DNA of 64,000 nt from Sorghum bicolor (taxonomy: Eukaryota; Streptophyta; Magnoliopsida; Poales; Poaceae). The position numbers were made by a program, and so were the translations under genes. A model generated the notes under the pieces. That model worked only from the letters and a program-made list of their open reading frames with translations, made no database searches and had not been told where the DNA came from. Positions 23,400 to 34,401 of this stretch are shown piece after piece (the first letter of the stretch is position 1; each line of letters opens with the position of its first letter). The stretch spans positions 11,870,174 to 11,934,173 of the forward strand of contig NC_012875.2 in assembly GCF_000003195.3 (NCBI RefSeq), given 5' to 3'.

Positions 23400-26300
23400 C
23401 TATGTGTTAAGCAGCGTCTGGATTGCCGATATAGCGCGTAGCCGAATTTGGTTGGCTGCTTCTATCTCCTTGATGTCATCATCGGCAGAACCTTCTATCG
23501 GCTTCAGCTTCTTCTTCAGTTGGAGTGCTTTGCGACCATGAGCATTTCGCTCGCGCTCAAGAAGCCTGATGGTCTCTGGCAATTGGCTCTCCTCCTGTTG
23601 GGCTTGGGATAGAGCGTTCTCTACTTCCTTGAGCCCTGCCAACAGGGACTCTTTTCTTGCCGATAGATCGGATATCTTCTGCTTCAGCGCGTCTCCAGAA
23701 GATCTCAGGATACCGATGTTTTTGTGCTTCTCATCGGTCAAAAGCTTCTCTTTCCTCATTTCATCGGAGAGTTGAGTCTGAGCGGCTCTATCGGCAAGCC
23801 GCCGAGAAGCTCTTTGGTACTGCAGCTGGCGACTCTCCAGATGAGCGGCTTGGAACAGGATTTCTTCAACATCGGCTGGGATTTGGCCTCTGAGAGTTCT
23901 GAACAGGGTCTTGGTAGGGTCGGAATCATCGACCAATTGCGCTGTGTCCTGGTGAAGGAGAGCTGACAATTCTTCCAGTCTGACCCTGACCTCGGCCGAT
24001 GTGATGCCGACCGTCTGAGAAGTGCTTGCTTCTTCACCTTCTTCTTCAGAGAGATCGATGGCGAAGGAGAACAGGCTGTCGGGAGAATCTTGTTCCTGGG
24101 AGAGAAAGCAAAATTAGCTCATACTTAGAGAATCGGCAAATAGTGCTAACGGTAAACGGTGACTTACTTGCTTCAAGGCGATCTCTTGTCTTTGACTGAG
24201 AAGTGCTGACGGAGCTGCAGGCTGATCGGCCAAAGATGCCGATGGAGCTACAGGTTGATCGGCTGAGATTACCGATGGAATGATATCAACTGAAAGAAGA
24301 CAAAAGGAGTTATGAAACTAAATAAGAATAAGTTCATCGGTAGTGATATTGTTAAAGTATGTTACCTAGAGGAGGGACAACGGTTGTCTGAATCGGGAGA
24401 ACTGCCGATGGTATAACTGGACCCACCGGGCCAGTTGTTTGTTCACCCGTGTCAGCTGATGTATCTTCTGTTTGAGGTTCTTCCTGCTGGAGTTCTTCCA
24501 TCTGTGGTGCTTCCTGCATTGGATGGGGAGATGGTGCTTGCTGTGTCTGGACTCCTGGAGAAGAAGGAGAGGACTCCACCGGAATTGGAGATACCGGAGG
24601 AGGAGGGGGACTTGCCACTCTCTGGCGCTTTGTTCCAGCCTTAGCACCTTTGGTGTCCTTTCTCTTTGGCCGGCTGGACTGGGGGGCATCGGTACTTTGG
24701 CGCTTGGCTTTTGCCGATGCACCAGTTTGCTGCAACAACGAAAAGGGTTTTATAAGCACAGATGTAGCCGATATAAAGATGGTCAGTGTAAAAGAAAAAG
24801 GATGTGACAAATTGCCTGCGCCAGAGTGGAAGCAGCTACCGTAGGTGATGTTTGAGCTCTCTTGGTGGTGACTTTCCTGAGGCGCACACCCCGATGCACG
24901 ACGGAAGCCAGAGTGGGAGCGTTGTGGCCGATTGAGGAGATCGGGCCTGATGGAAACAAGTCGATTGGCTTGCCACTCCTGCTAACCGATGGGGGGATGT
25001 TGTCGACCTGCAAAAAGAATACAAGGGTGAGCTACCGGTGGAAATAGTATTGAAAAATGAAACATCGGTTTAAAATACTTACAGTGTCATCAGGGACTTC
25101 GTATTCGGGGTCGATCATGCCGCGGTATGAGAGGGCCGATCTGCATAATAGATGCTCTTTCCATTCTGCCCACCATAGCTTGTATGCCTGAGTAATAAAG
25201 GCAGCTGGAACCCATTCTGACAGATCTACGTCTGTGTTGGCATTTGGTGGTAGCTGGGCTACTCGAATCCATTCAAGAAAGTTGGTGATCGGTTCTCTGG
25301 GTTTTATCACATCGGCATAAGGAAGTGCAATCGGCAACTGGCCGAAAGCTAGCTGACGGGCTAATGCCGATGGATTGTAAAATTCGTAAGTTTGAGGGGA
25401 GGTTTTTGTGCTACCAAAGAAATTCACTGGTATGGCTCTGGGAGTTACAATTGCCATCATCACCTCATTATCCCTGTCGAGAGCTTCATCAAATGGATTG
25501 AAGGTTAGAGGGAGCATGCTGTCTGGGTCATCATAAGCCAGCCATGGTCGTTCATCTCTGGCCAATCCCTCATACGGAGTCTGGAAGAATCGACCGATTT
25601 GATCTGGATTACTCCCTGAACCAGGTAGAACTACGGCAGCTTCGCCAAAGTTCAGGGGGGCACGTGTTGCCGATTCCTCTTCGCCCAACACATGATTTTC
25701 GGCTATATCTCTTGGGAAATGCTGTGTGAACAAGTTGAAATCAAGGCGCTTATGCAAGTGCAGGTTGAGCCACATGTTAATAAACCACCAGGGACCTCCC
25801 AAGTTGCTGATAGACTGACCAAGCAGGAGTTTCTGGGCTACCTGATGGAGAAGATGGTAGGCAGCGCCAAGCAGGTATCGGCCGAGAGGAAATTGGCCAC
25901 CGTTAGCCAGTCTCTCTGCTGCCGATAGATAGACAGAAGTCGGTCCTGCCGATCGACCACAGAATACAAACTTGTCTAGCCACATGTTCAGAAAGGTGGT
26001 TTGTTCCTTTATGGTGACAGGCCCCTTCCCACGGTACTTCTGAATATACCCCGACCAACCGCCGATAGCGCGAGTCTCCACTTTGGCACTAGGAGCGGTA
26101 TCAAAGAAGTGGGTGCTATCGGCAGAAGAGACATCTAGACCAGTGAGCATAGCTACATCGGCAAGAGTGGGAGAAACAGGGCCGTGGCCAAAGACGAAAG
26201 CATTAAGAGTATCTGACCAAAAATAAGATGCAGCTATCAACAGTGACTCGTTCTTGTGCATATCGGCAATAGATAGCCTGATGCATTGGGCAAGCTTCCT

Positions 26301-26826
26301 TTCACCCCACTGGACTTCAATCGAATTGCTGACTCTTAAGAACCAGTCTTTCCACCCTACAGTAGGGCTGGGCCAAGAGCGAAAGGTGTCTTTCCACAGA
26401 TCTAAAGAAAAAGTTTCGGCTCTAAAGGGAATCCTGTTGGTTTCTGCATTGATAAGGTCAGTTGGATCTGGATCCCCTAGTGGGCCGAGACATTGGAGGT
26501 GTGGTTGATCGGTGGGGATGACAATTTTGTTGGATAACTCCTAGTGTTTTGGGGAATAAAAATACAAAGAAAAAAGGAAAAGGAAAATGTTCAGTAAAAT
26601 GAATTGCGAGTAAACAGGGATATGAAGAAAAGTACAGAGGACGGGGTGGAGATTTGACCTCAGGGACGACGAACCCGACGGCCATCTTGCTGCGAAGGAA
26701 GCGTTTGAAGGCGCCGGAGTTGGTGAAGAGGGGTACTTGTCGGAGACCTTGGGAGTTTTTGGTGGCGCCGCCGCTGGAAAAATAAAGTTGGGTAGTAGAA
26801 TGGTGTGATGGGGAAGGAGTACTCAA
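23400..26826 (-). CDS. Antisense plant-mobile-domain (PMD) protein of Tat-1, six exons
   Basis: I reconstruct exons on the minus strand at 26826-26659, 26540-25083, 25007-24816, 24729-24366, 24289-24168 and 24095-23400. Their lengths sum to 3000 bases with all phases matching, giving 999 residues and a TAG at 23400-23402. Introns are GT-AG except the third, whose donor reads CAG/GCAATT (GC-AG). Exon 2 (about residues 57-542) resembles the plant mobile domain: F-R-S-W-P, W-K-D-W-F, F-G-H-G-P, T-L-A-D-V-A-M-L-T-G-L, W-W-x-E-W-K-x-H-L. Exon 4 is basic and P/Q/E-rich, possibly a nuclear signal (P-K-R-K-D). Exon 6 is E/K/Q/L-rich and probably coiled coil. A translation start at 26685 is also possible. 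PMD proteins are known from plant transposons and from MAIL1-type silencing regulators. The function here is unknown. Confidence 0.8.
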
Positions 26827-26834
26827 GAAGGAAC

Positions 26835-26842
26835 TATTTATA
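26835..26842 (-). promoter_or_regulatory. TATA box of the antisense gene, Tat-1 copy 2
   Basis: The minus strand reads TCCTATAAATAGTTCC immediately upstream of the first ATG (26826) and about 150 bases upstream of the second possible ATG (26685). It is conserved in copy 1 at 3967. If this is the true promoter, the start at 26685 would leave a normal 5' leader. Confidence 0.7.
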
Positions 26843-27310
26843 GGACAAGATGGGCAAGGGCAAATCCGACTTATCTCTTTGCCGCATCCGAGAAATCTGA
26901 GGGTACTCAGGTGGATATGGTAACTGTTCGCACGGTAATCCAGGGATTGTGCAGGTGATTTGACGGGAAGCGGTCATTATCTGAAGATATTTTACTGTGC
27001 GAGATCTCCTGGTCGGTCCATCGGCGATATTCTATAACGGTCATATTGCCGATGGGCGGATAGAGGGGAAGTAACCGTTTTTGCGAATATCCTGGTCAGA
27101 ACATCGGCAGATCTTTGTAACGATATTGTTGCCGATGTACGACTGAGAAAAATGCCCGTTTAGGAAGTTGGGGATTTCGAGGAATCTGCGGAGGATTAGG
27201 ATCAGAGTTGTCCAGATTGAGGTTGTCGGTTACCAGATTAGGAGCATTAATTGCGGGAGAAGGCATCATTACTGCAGAGAATTTCGGAGCATTAATAGTT
27301 TTATACTCCG

Positions 27311-27325
27311 AAACTGGGGGGCATG
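27311..27325 (+). other. Polypurine tract of Tat-1 copy 2
   Basis: AAACTGGGGGGCATG abuts the 3' LTR. The same tract is next to the LTR of copy 1 on the other strand. The span 26843-27310 between the antisense promoter and the PPT has no gene but carries four family hexamers. Confidence 0.85.
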
Positions 27326-28024
27326 TGTTGACACCGTTTTTGGGCACGTTTCTAGGATGGCAGGATAAGGTGGCAGTGCGATGTTTACAAAGCGGGTTGC
27401 CGATGAGGATGGTTGCCGATGAGGGAGAAGTTGAATGTGACTAAGTCCACAGGAAGTAATATGGTGCCGATGGCTAGATAAGGAAGTCTGCCGATGACTA
27501 TGGCAAAGGATCTGCCGATGATGCAAAGGAGGAGTCTGGAAGCTGCCGGTCGTTATGTGGAGGAGTTTCGGTTTGTCACGAGGGATAGTTTTGTTATTTC
27601 CTTAATTATTTGCATCGTTTTGTATACGGATTCCGTGTAATTTGGAATTCGAATTCTAATCGTGTCTGGTTGTAGCTCTTTGAGCAGGGTATAAATGTAG
27701 ACCCTAGGGCCTTGTAATAAAAAATCAATCAATAAAATCAAACACACGTTTTTACTCATATTCCAGCATCTACTTTTCGACGACTTCGTCATACTTTTTT
27801 CCTTTTTGTTACGAGTTCTTAGGAATTCGTCGACTTAAGCTCGGCGTGTTCTCAAGTTCCGCGTGAATACCTCTTAGCCGTGACATCCGGGCGCATCGCT
27901 GTTGTCAGGACTAAAGTATTCGAGTTATCACCTTTGCCGATAGCAAGGTCAAATCGGCTGGCACGCCTTAACATTTGAATCGGGTATTAGCCCTTTGTGT
28001 TTGCAGATCAGTTTTGCATCAACA
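27326..28024 (+). repeat. 3' LTR of Tat-1 copy 2
   Basis: 699 bases, same length as the 5' LTR. Differences seen by eye: GTGTCTAGG/GTTTCTAGG, CAGGCAG/CAGGAAG, GCATTG/GCATCG, AACGTT/AACATT. TATAAATG is at 27690. Confidence 0.95.
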
Positions 28025-28472
28025 GGTGGCAGGGTAGTGATAGCTCTATCATCCTTTGCATTCCCCCATGATCAGGTATTCCGATAGGAGTTTTGTAAAG
28101 TCTCTATCGGCTGGGTATCTAGCTACGGGGATCTCCCCTCTTCTCAGGCTTAGTTCTAACTCTATTTATTGCTAATTAGATGATCCACTTACAGTTCTAT
28201 GCATAGTTATATGTGACCTATGCCTGCTCAAGTAGATTTATTTCTTTATTCTTTATTTATTATTTCTCTTCTATTTTATCCTTGAGGTTGATCCAATGTG
28301 TGTCCACTATCTTGAATATCATGTTTATTCCTATTTACTCTATGTCTACCAAGCATTCAATAAGTAATCATGTTTACACCATGTTTGATCCCTTTGCCTT
28401 CCTATGGGAATTATAAATTTGACACCCTTGAATACTCACGGGTTGAAATACTACAATGATAGTTCTGTCCGC
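28025..28472 (+). repeat. Ath-A 5' LTR, segment 2
   Basis: Continues the Ath-A LTR after Tat-1 and matches 56043-56488 of the 3' LTR. The first five bases are the second GGTGG copy. The last five (28468-28472, TCCGC) are the TSD of the following solo LTR. Confidence 0.92.
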
Positions 28473-29813
28473 TGTTGACACTTGCTAACACCACTTGAAT
28501 ACTAGGTTGTCATCCCCAGCATGGCACTAGAGTGTACTATGGTATTTTTACGCACACAAATAAATCCACAAGCACACAGATACCGTTGTAGCTTTTACCC
28601 GGTTAAAGGTTTTATCATATCCACAGGGAAACGAGAGAACTGATCTATGCTCTAACTTAACCTAGATAGATAGGTAGGTGTGAATAGGAAAGATGGTAGA
28701 ATTGAATAAGAACAATATTAAAGGTAAGATAACAATGGATGATAATAGGGGAATAGAGAGTAGAGCAATTTAGTATATGGTCAATGGTAGGAGAATAGAG
28801 AGGATAACTATGGTTTCTCTACTTCAAAGGGGTATGTCTATGTGTGGGGTGAAGCACGTGATAAGAATACACCACAAAGGATGCTTATCCATAGGCCGAT
28901 AAACCCTACGAATCCTGCTAACGTGAGGTGGACTACAGAGGCCCAACATAGCTGTCACCTACGTGGCCGACCACACGATCCGGCTAGACAGGGAATCTCC
29001 ACAAGTAATCTAGGTCTAAGCACCACGCTTATACCTATACTACAACTCTAACCTATAGGGTCCTATAGATTAAAAGTACACAAAAGAGTTGTGAACCAGA
29101 ACATACATGGATAGTAATTGCATAATGAAATAGAAGTAGATTACCAGAGTCATCCTATGAGCAAGCTTGATTAGAGCTTGATCATGGCGAAGTACAACCG
29201 GAGGAAGAACCGACAGGCCGGCCTCTCCTCCAATCCTCCCTCGCTCTCCATCTCGCTACTATCTAGATCAACTCTAGTGTAGAGAAGAGAGGAGAGCTCT
29301 CATCTTCAAACCCTAGCTTTTGCTCTGTCTATGAATAATGAATAGGGATGAAGAGGTGCCTCCTCTAGGGGCCAGGGATCCTGCTTATATAGCCCTTCCA
29401 AATGAATGTGGGCCATCGGATAAAACCGACCTTAATCGCACGATTTTCCTTAATCCTTTAGGTCGGTGGAGCATAATCCTCGAGGTGGAGCCTGATTGGT
29501 TCCTGTAGCAGGGCGTGCGCCCTAGGGGGGAGGGTAGGCGCCCTGCTCCCAGGCCCGCTCGGCCTTCCATTCGTTCCCATGGCTTCTGGAGTCTTCTAGA
29601 TGATAGAAAATTGCGCGACACGTTAATATCTCTATGTAGACCCAACATGTGGGCCTTTCCTCCATATTTCGTGACAACTCCCTGCAGAAATAGACAAACA
29701 CCAAAACTCGTGGAATTTTGTCAGATAAAACCCTAAGTCAGGGTGTCGGTTATAGTTGGATCCTTTTCTTTATTTATTTGATGGTTAAATTTGATACTTA
29801 AGGACCATCAACA
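28473..29813 (-). repeat. Solo LTR, Athila-like, related to the Ath-B family
   Basis: TSD TCCGC flanks it (28468-28472 and 29814-29818). It is 1341 bases, TGTTGACACTTGC to GACCATCAACA on the plus strand. Read on the minus strand it begins TGTTGATGGTCC, like the LTRs of Ath-B and Ath-D, and shares the conserved stretch around CAAAACTCGTGGAATTTTGT. A minus-strand TATA box (GGCTATATAAGC) is at about 29384-29395. No internal sequence remains, so it arose by LTR-LTR recombination. Confidence 0.9.
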
Positions 29814-30139
29814 TCCGCTTGCAGTTATATTACTTCTTCATTCATGAACTATCGATTGGTGTACCTAAGTACCATTACTTAAGATTGTAATCCTTGTACA
29901 CTTTCAAGCGTAGTGCCACAGCTTTGCATATCGCAAGTAAGGATGGTTAGGAATTCCAATCCGGCATTCCTAATTATTGTTACCAGACTGCACTGCTAAG
30001 GCCGGCGCCCTCGAGTTGCCTTGGGTTATCTCTCTGATGTAGCGATAGTTACGGTATGCCAACACCTGACATTTTTGGTGCCATTGCTAAGGATGGATCT
30101 ATGGTCTATTTTTAGTAGTGACGCTAAGAAATGCCAACA
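29814..30139 (+). repeat. Ath-A 5' LTR, segment 3
   Basis: Matches 56485-56806 and ends ATGCCAACA. The two LTRs agree up to this point and diverge directly after it, which fixes the boundary. An earlier GCCAACA at 30064 is inside the LTR. Confidence 0.9.
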
Positions 30140-30147
30140 AGCATTTC

Positions 30148-30165
30148 TAGCGCTGTTGCCGGGGA
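30148..30165 (+). other. Primer-binding site of Ath-A
   Basis: TAGCGCTGTTGCCGGGGA lies nine bases after the LTR. It is close to the TGGCGCCGTTGCCGGGGA site typical of Athila elements (tRNA-Asp type), with decay at the CpG/TGG positions. AGCATTTC before it is shared with Ath-B. Confidence 0.75.
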
Positions 30166-30266
30166 AGGCAAAAATCATACTGGCATAAACATTGATTGCA
30201 TAATAAGCATTGGTAGCCATAGATTAAGTAGGATAACTTTACTGTTTTCTTCCTCTTTTTATTGGA

Positions 30267-31588
30267 ATGAAAACAGGATATTATATGAGCGGTTTCAACT
30301 TGCAAGCAAACTTCCACAGTGATACAAAAACACTCCTAAGGAAGAGAAGGGTTCATACCGTTTCTTCTTCTTCTACGCAACCGGCAAGTGAATCAACCGT
30401 TCCAGCACCAACCGCACCAATCGCTATAGCCAAGACACTCTGTGACTACTCCACTCCTGCTGTTGCCAACGTGCCGACTGGGCCCGCTGTCAATATGGGG
30501 AATGGAAGATTCGAGATCCACACTGGCCTCATCTCTATGGTGCAGGCGAGCCAATTCTGTGGCCTGCCTAGTGAGGATGCCAACGCCCACCTTCAGAACT
30601 TCCTTGAGCTGTGCGACACCATCGTCATCAAGGACGTCGCGTAGAACAGCATCAAGCTCCGTCTGTTTCCCTTTTCCCTCACTGGAAAGGCAAAACAATG
30701 GTTTTATCAGAACAAGGAAACTGTTGACACATGGGAAAAGTGCTCCGCGACATTCCTCGGCAAGTTCTTCCCCATGAGCAGGACCAGCGCTATGAGGGGG
30801 AAGATCTGTAACTTCCAGCAGTCTTCACTTGAGTCCATACCCGAAGCATGGGAGAGGCTCCAAGAGTACATCCGGGCCAGTCCTCATCATGGAATGGAAG
30901 ACTGGCTTGTGCTCTAAAACTTCTACAAAGGCCTCATGGCCATGTCAAAGGGGCACGTAGATGCCGCAGCTAGAGGAGCATTCCTTTCTCTCACCATTAA
31001 TGAAGCTACTGCCCTCATCGAGAAGATGGTGGCAAATCAAAGCTGGGGAGAAGGAAGGAAAACACAAAAAGGCTCACAACCGGCGAAGGAGGCATATGTG
31101 CTTGCCGCAAAAATAGACTTGCTGCTGCAAAGGATGGACAGACAAGTTGCAAATCCCAACATGGGCACCGTCCAAGCAGTGAACTCACACACATCATGTG
31201 AAGTTTGTGGTGATAATGGCCATTTGGGGAACAATTGCCCCGAAACCCAAGAAGAAGCAGCATATATCAACAATGGGTTTCGGCCACCACAGCAAGGTAA
31301 CAACAGGTGGAACAATCAGCACCACCCGCAGGGTAATTTCTTCAATCAGCCTTCCTTGAAAGATCTGGTCATAGGGCAAGCTAAATCAACGAGAATCTGA
31401 CCAAGAAGCTATCCTACAATGATAAGATCATTGAGAACATCAACACCAAGCTTGAAACACTTTGTTCATGTGTCAAAAGTCAGACGACTTTCAACAAGAT
31501 GATAGAAACACAGATAGCACAGATAGCTGCATCAATTCCAATCACTGACATAGAGAGGATCCCAGGGCAACCGGAAACCTCTACTTAG
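30267..31588 (+). pseudogene. Ath-A gag, broken
   Basis: The frame starts about 100 bases after the PBS. It includes a retrotransposon-gag domain (about 30490-30990: F-C-G-L-P-S-E-D-A-N-A-H-L, L-F-P-F-S-L-T-G-K-A-K-Q-W-F, E-x-W-E-R-L) and one CCHC zinc knuckle C-x2-C-x4-H-x4-C (31200-31242). In-frame stops are at 30642 (TAG, Gln expected) and 30915 (TAA, Gln expected). A one-base deletion near 31382 shifts the C-terminal helical part, which stays readable to about 31588. No protease or RT follows, whereas a full Athila element would have them here. Confidence 0.85.
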
Positions 31589-32247
31589 TTCGTCCATGCA
31601 GCCACAAAAGAATGAAGGAATGAATGTTTTGCTAGCGGATTATAAATGTTGAGTCCTTGCCGAAGGCATTCGGTAGTTATCTAAAAAAACTATATATAAT
31701 AAAAATAAATTTTGTGCTATTTGTGTCCCAATAAAGATATCTGAAGGGGGCCACGACATCAAGGAAGCTTGGGGGAGCTGTCCTCGCTTAGGTATTATGT
31801 CTTTTTAAATTCTTTAAATTTTGTTTTAATTTCCCTTTTTATAGGAAGTTTTTATTTTTAGTTTCCAAAAGTTTCCCTTTCTATAGTTTTATTTTTAGTC
31901 AAAAATAATGTTTCTCTGAAAATATTATAAAAATTATTTTCTCGAAGTATAGATTTTCCCATTTCCATATCTTATTTTTATATAATTTGTGAAGACCAAC
32001 AATATTTTGAATAAATTGTGAAAAATCAAAATCTGGAGCAAGATTTCGAACCAAGTCCGATCGTAACCAGAGAGACGTTTGGGGTGACCGTTGGAGCCAG
32101 CAACCAAAAGGCCGGGCAGAGGCGGGCCCACCACTGGTGCGTGTGCACCAGGGTGCGGCCACACCCTGCCCAAGGCCTGCTGGCCTCGGCCTTTGGGCAA
32201 TGACTAGTAGCCGTTGTGGGGGGCGCTCCCCCGCCCACCATCAACTC
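31589..32247 (+). other. Ath-A spacer where pol is missing
   Basis: About 660 bases of AT-rich sequence without similarity to protease, RT or integrase in any frame. It contains an internal GAAGCTTGGGGGAGCTG (31765-31781) that resembles an Athila polypurine tract. A GC-rich inverted pair (GGTGC and GCACC, 32133-32170) precedes the next promoter. Confidence 0.6.
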
Positions 32248-32255
32248 TATAAATA
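32248..32255 (+). promoter_or_regulatory. TATA box of the second Ath-A gene
   Basis: CAACTCTATAAATAGAGAGG lies just ahead of the ATHILA-ORF1-like frame, in an otherwise internal position. It suggests a separate transcript for this gene. Confidence 0.6.
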
Positions 32256-32268
32256 GAGAGGATCCCCG

Positions 32269-32706
32269 GTGGAGCACCTCACCCCTCTCACACACATTTT
32301 TTTACTCTTCCCTTCTTCACTTTCTTGGTCCCCTTTGCTTCATAGCCTACTCCACGAGCTTAGTGCAAGAAAATTCTATCAAAAACCTCTTGCACACTTT
32401 CCTCTCCAAGCAAAAACACCATTCACTTGTGCTAGCTCATCCACCAAGAATAGAATTTTCGGGCTTAGAAGGAGCCGCCGCCAACACGGGGAAGATCCAC
32501 CAACCCCCGCAAGGAACGAGCAGCCGGCACATGGAGGAGAGGAGGAGGAGCCACACGGCCACGCCATTGACGAGGCCGACACCCCCTTCATCGACTTGGA
32601 GAGCGAGCGGGAGATGCAGGCATACAACCTCATGAAGGAACGCGAGTTCCTCCATTCGTTGGCATTCGACCACGCCATTTTCGAGCATCTTGGTTGGAGT
32701 AGAGTT
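32269..32706 (+). pseudogene. Ath-A ATHILA-ORF1-like gene, part 1 (split by Cop-1)
   Basis: An open frame runs from the promoter to the Cop-1 insertion. Its last third has the style of the ATHILA ORF-1 family: an acidic stretch (E-E-E-E-P-H-G-H), then R-E-M-Q-A-Y-N and F-D-H-A-I-F-E-H-L-G-W. The frame at the break (codon 32704-32706) continues in phase at 52283 once Cop-1 and one TSD copy are removed. Role unknown: Athila ORF1-like and envelope-position proteins have no settled function. The true start within the 5' part is uncertain. Confidence 0.55.
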
Positions 32707-33857
32707 TATTAGAGAATTAGACATTTTAATGTTTGTTTTAATCCAGAAAATTACACATAATGTTGTGGTGGCATATATAGTGCACGTGTGCAATTTTATC
32801 ACTACTTAGATTAGAGATAAACATTGCAAGAACTACTGCAACAACAGGAGACATACTGAAAATGAAAAACAATTGTTTAAGATTGTACCCCAAGGAGGGA
32901 CCAGTGCCGAATGCACCGGCAGCCCCATTCACACTAGTCGACATAGTGTGTTGCTCGTAGTAGTGGACCTCAGTTGATGTAGGAAGATGTTCGCAGTGTA
33001 GTCCCGTGAACGTCCACCAGGAAGAAGACGAAGTAGTCGCAGTCCCAAACATCCACCAAGAAGAAGATGAAGCCGATCTCGATCCCGATCCACCAGAGTG
33101 GAAGAAGACGATCTCCCCGGCGAGCAGTCACAGAAGACGCTCCCCAAAAACCTGATTGCCCACACACCCGAGCAGGTGTCTCGATGTAGGGCATCGGGTT
33201 CTGGAAGCTTGCTCTCCCGATCTCTGTGCGAGCAGAGGTTCGGGACGGGGATGGACAGAAAGCAACACGACTGGAATGGAAAGCAATGACTGATTGCTGA
33301 TTGTGTCTCGCAGGGAAGGAAGGTGACTCGCGTATGGAATATATAGGCCCCAGGAAGAAACATTTGGTTAATAGCAATCAATCACAATTAATTGCTATTA
33401 ACGAGTCAATCAGTTAGCAATTAATTGCCATTAATTGCACAATGGTCAGATCCCATTTTCCTCCCTATCCTTATTCACTACAAGAGTGCCACGTCACGTC
33501 TGGTCTGGTCCTCGTGTGTCACGTAACGCACGTCTTGACAAGACAAGACAAGACAAGCAAGTAAGCAAGCACGCACGCACGCACGCACGCACACCACACC
33601 ACGCCACGCCTCGCCTGGCCTCGCCACGGCATGGCACGGCACGACTCGGCTCAGCGGCGGCGCGTGCGTGCGTGTGACACCCCTTTTCCCTTCCTCAACT
33701 TCTCCATAGGAGCTATCAAAGGCCACCTATTTAAGTTGAGTTAACACATGGTCAATCATCAATACGGTACTGAACCATTTTCATTATAGCATTTATTATG
33801 GGCCCTTGAATTAATCATCAAATATAATTATGGGCTAAAAGCCCATTATATTCAACA
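32707..33857 (-). repeat. 3' LTR of Cop-1
   Basis: Runs TATTAGAGAATTAG (TGTTAG in the other LTR) to TATATTCAACA. It includes a microsatellite-like zone of ACAAG and GCAC repeats (33536-33596), a minus-strand TATATATTCC box (33336-33345) and an open frame (33052-32738) discussed under findings. Confidence 0.92.
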
Positions 33858-34401
33858 ATCCCCACCTATTTCTAGGGCACATAAGAAAAGCTCTCGAATT
33901 TCCATGTCGTTTCATATACGAGTCGTTTCAGTGGAGACTGTTAAGTTGAACTTCCACCTAGAGTACAGACAACACTTAGTCACAACTTGAACAATGGACT
34001 ATGCCTTGAATTGCATGTTTTGTGTGATATAAGTTTCATCTAAACTCATAACTAATACCGGGTTGCATGAACATCCCCTCTGGTTGAAGCATATAAGTCA
34101 TACTTCTGGCCCATTCATGAGTATCTTAGAGATCACCCAAATCTCATAGACTGTGACTAGCAGTCAAACTCATATAGGTGTAGTCCTTAAAGATGTTCTG
34201 TAGGACAACATCTATCGCTTCACAAGCCACTTTGGAATACATTAAGGTATATAACTTGCCTTCCTTATAGACTTAGGAAAGAAGTGCAATTGAGATGAGT
34301 TAAGTAAAGGGTCTTTCCTAACAATCTACTTCTGGCTTGTTTCCCCATTCTACTTCACGAGATCTCCGATCATATAGAATAGGTTGCCACCATGGTAGAC
34401 C
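33858..34401 (-). other. Cop-1 PPT and 3' untranslated region
   Basis: The minus strand next to the LTR reads AGGTGGGGAT (33858-33867), the PPT. The remaining 530 bases up to the RNase H stop have no open frame of interest. Confidence 0.75.

Larger units (their letters stand above)
15627..28024 (+). mobile_element. Tat-1 copy 2, complete Ty3/gypsy Tat-lineage element
   Basis: The 12,398-base element has two 699-base LTRs (15627-16325 and 27326-28024) and TSD GGTGG at 15622-15626 and 28025-28029. The LTRs differ at about four positions by eye (about 0.6%), so the insertion is recent. Order: LTR, PBS, gag-protease, pol with two RNase H domains, antisense plant-mobile-domain gene, PPT, LTR. The antisense gene is open, while gag has three in-frame stops and integrase one, so this copy needs proteins from elsewhere. 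Confidence 0.95.

Noticed and set aside
30064..30120. Ath-A LTR end at the first GCCAACA followed by TTTTTGGTGCC as a PBS
   Set aside because: The 3' LTR stays identical for another 75 bases (to 56806), and a better PBS follows 30139.
33435..33726. Frames in the ACAAG/GCAC repeat zone of the Cop-1 LTR (and 51107-51427)
   Set aside because: Low-complexity repeat translation.
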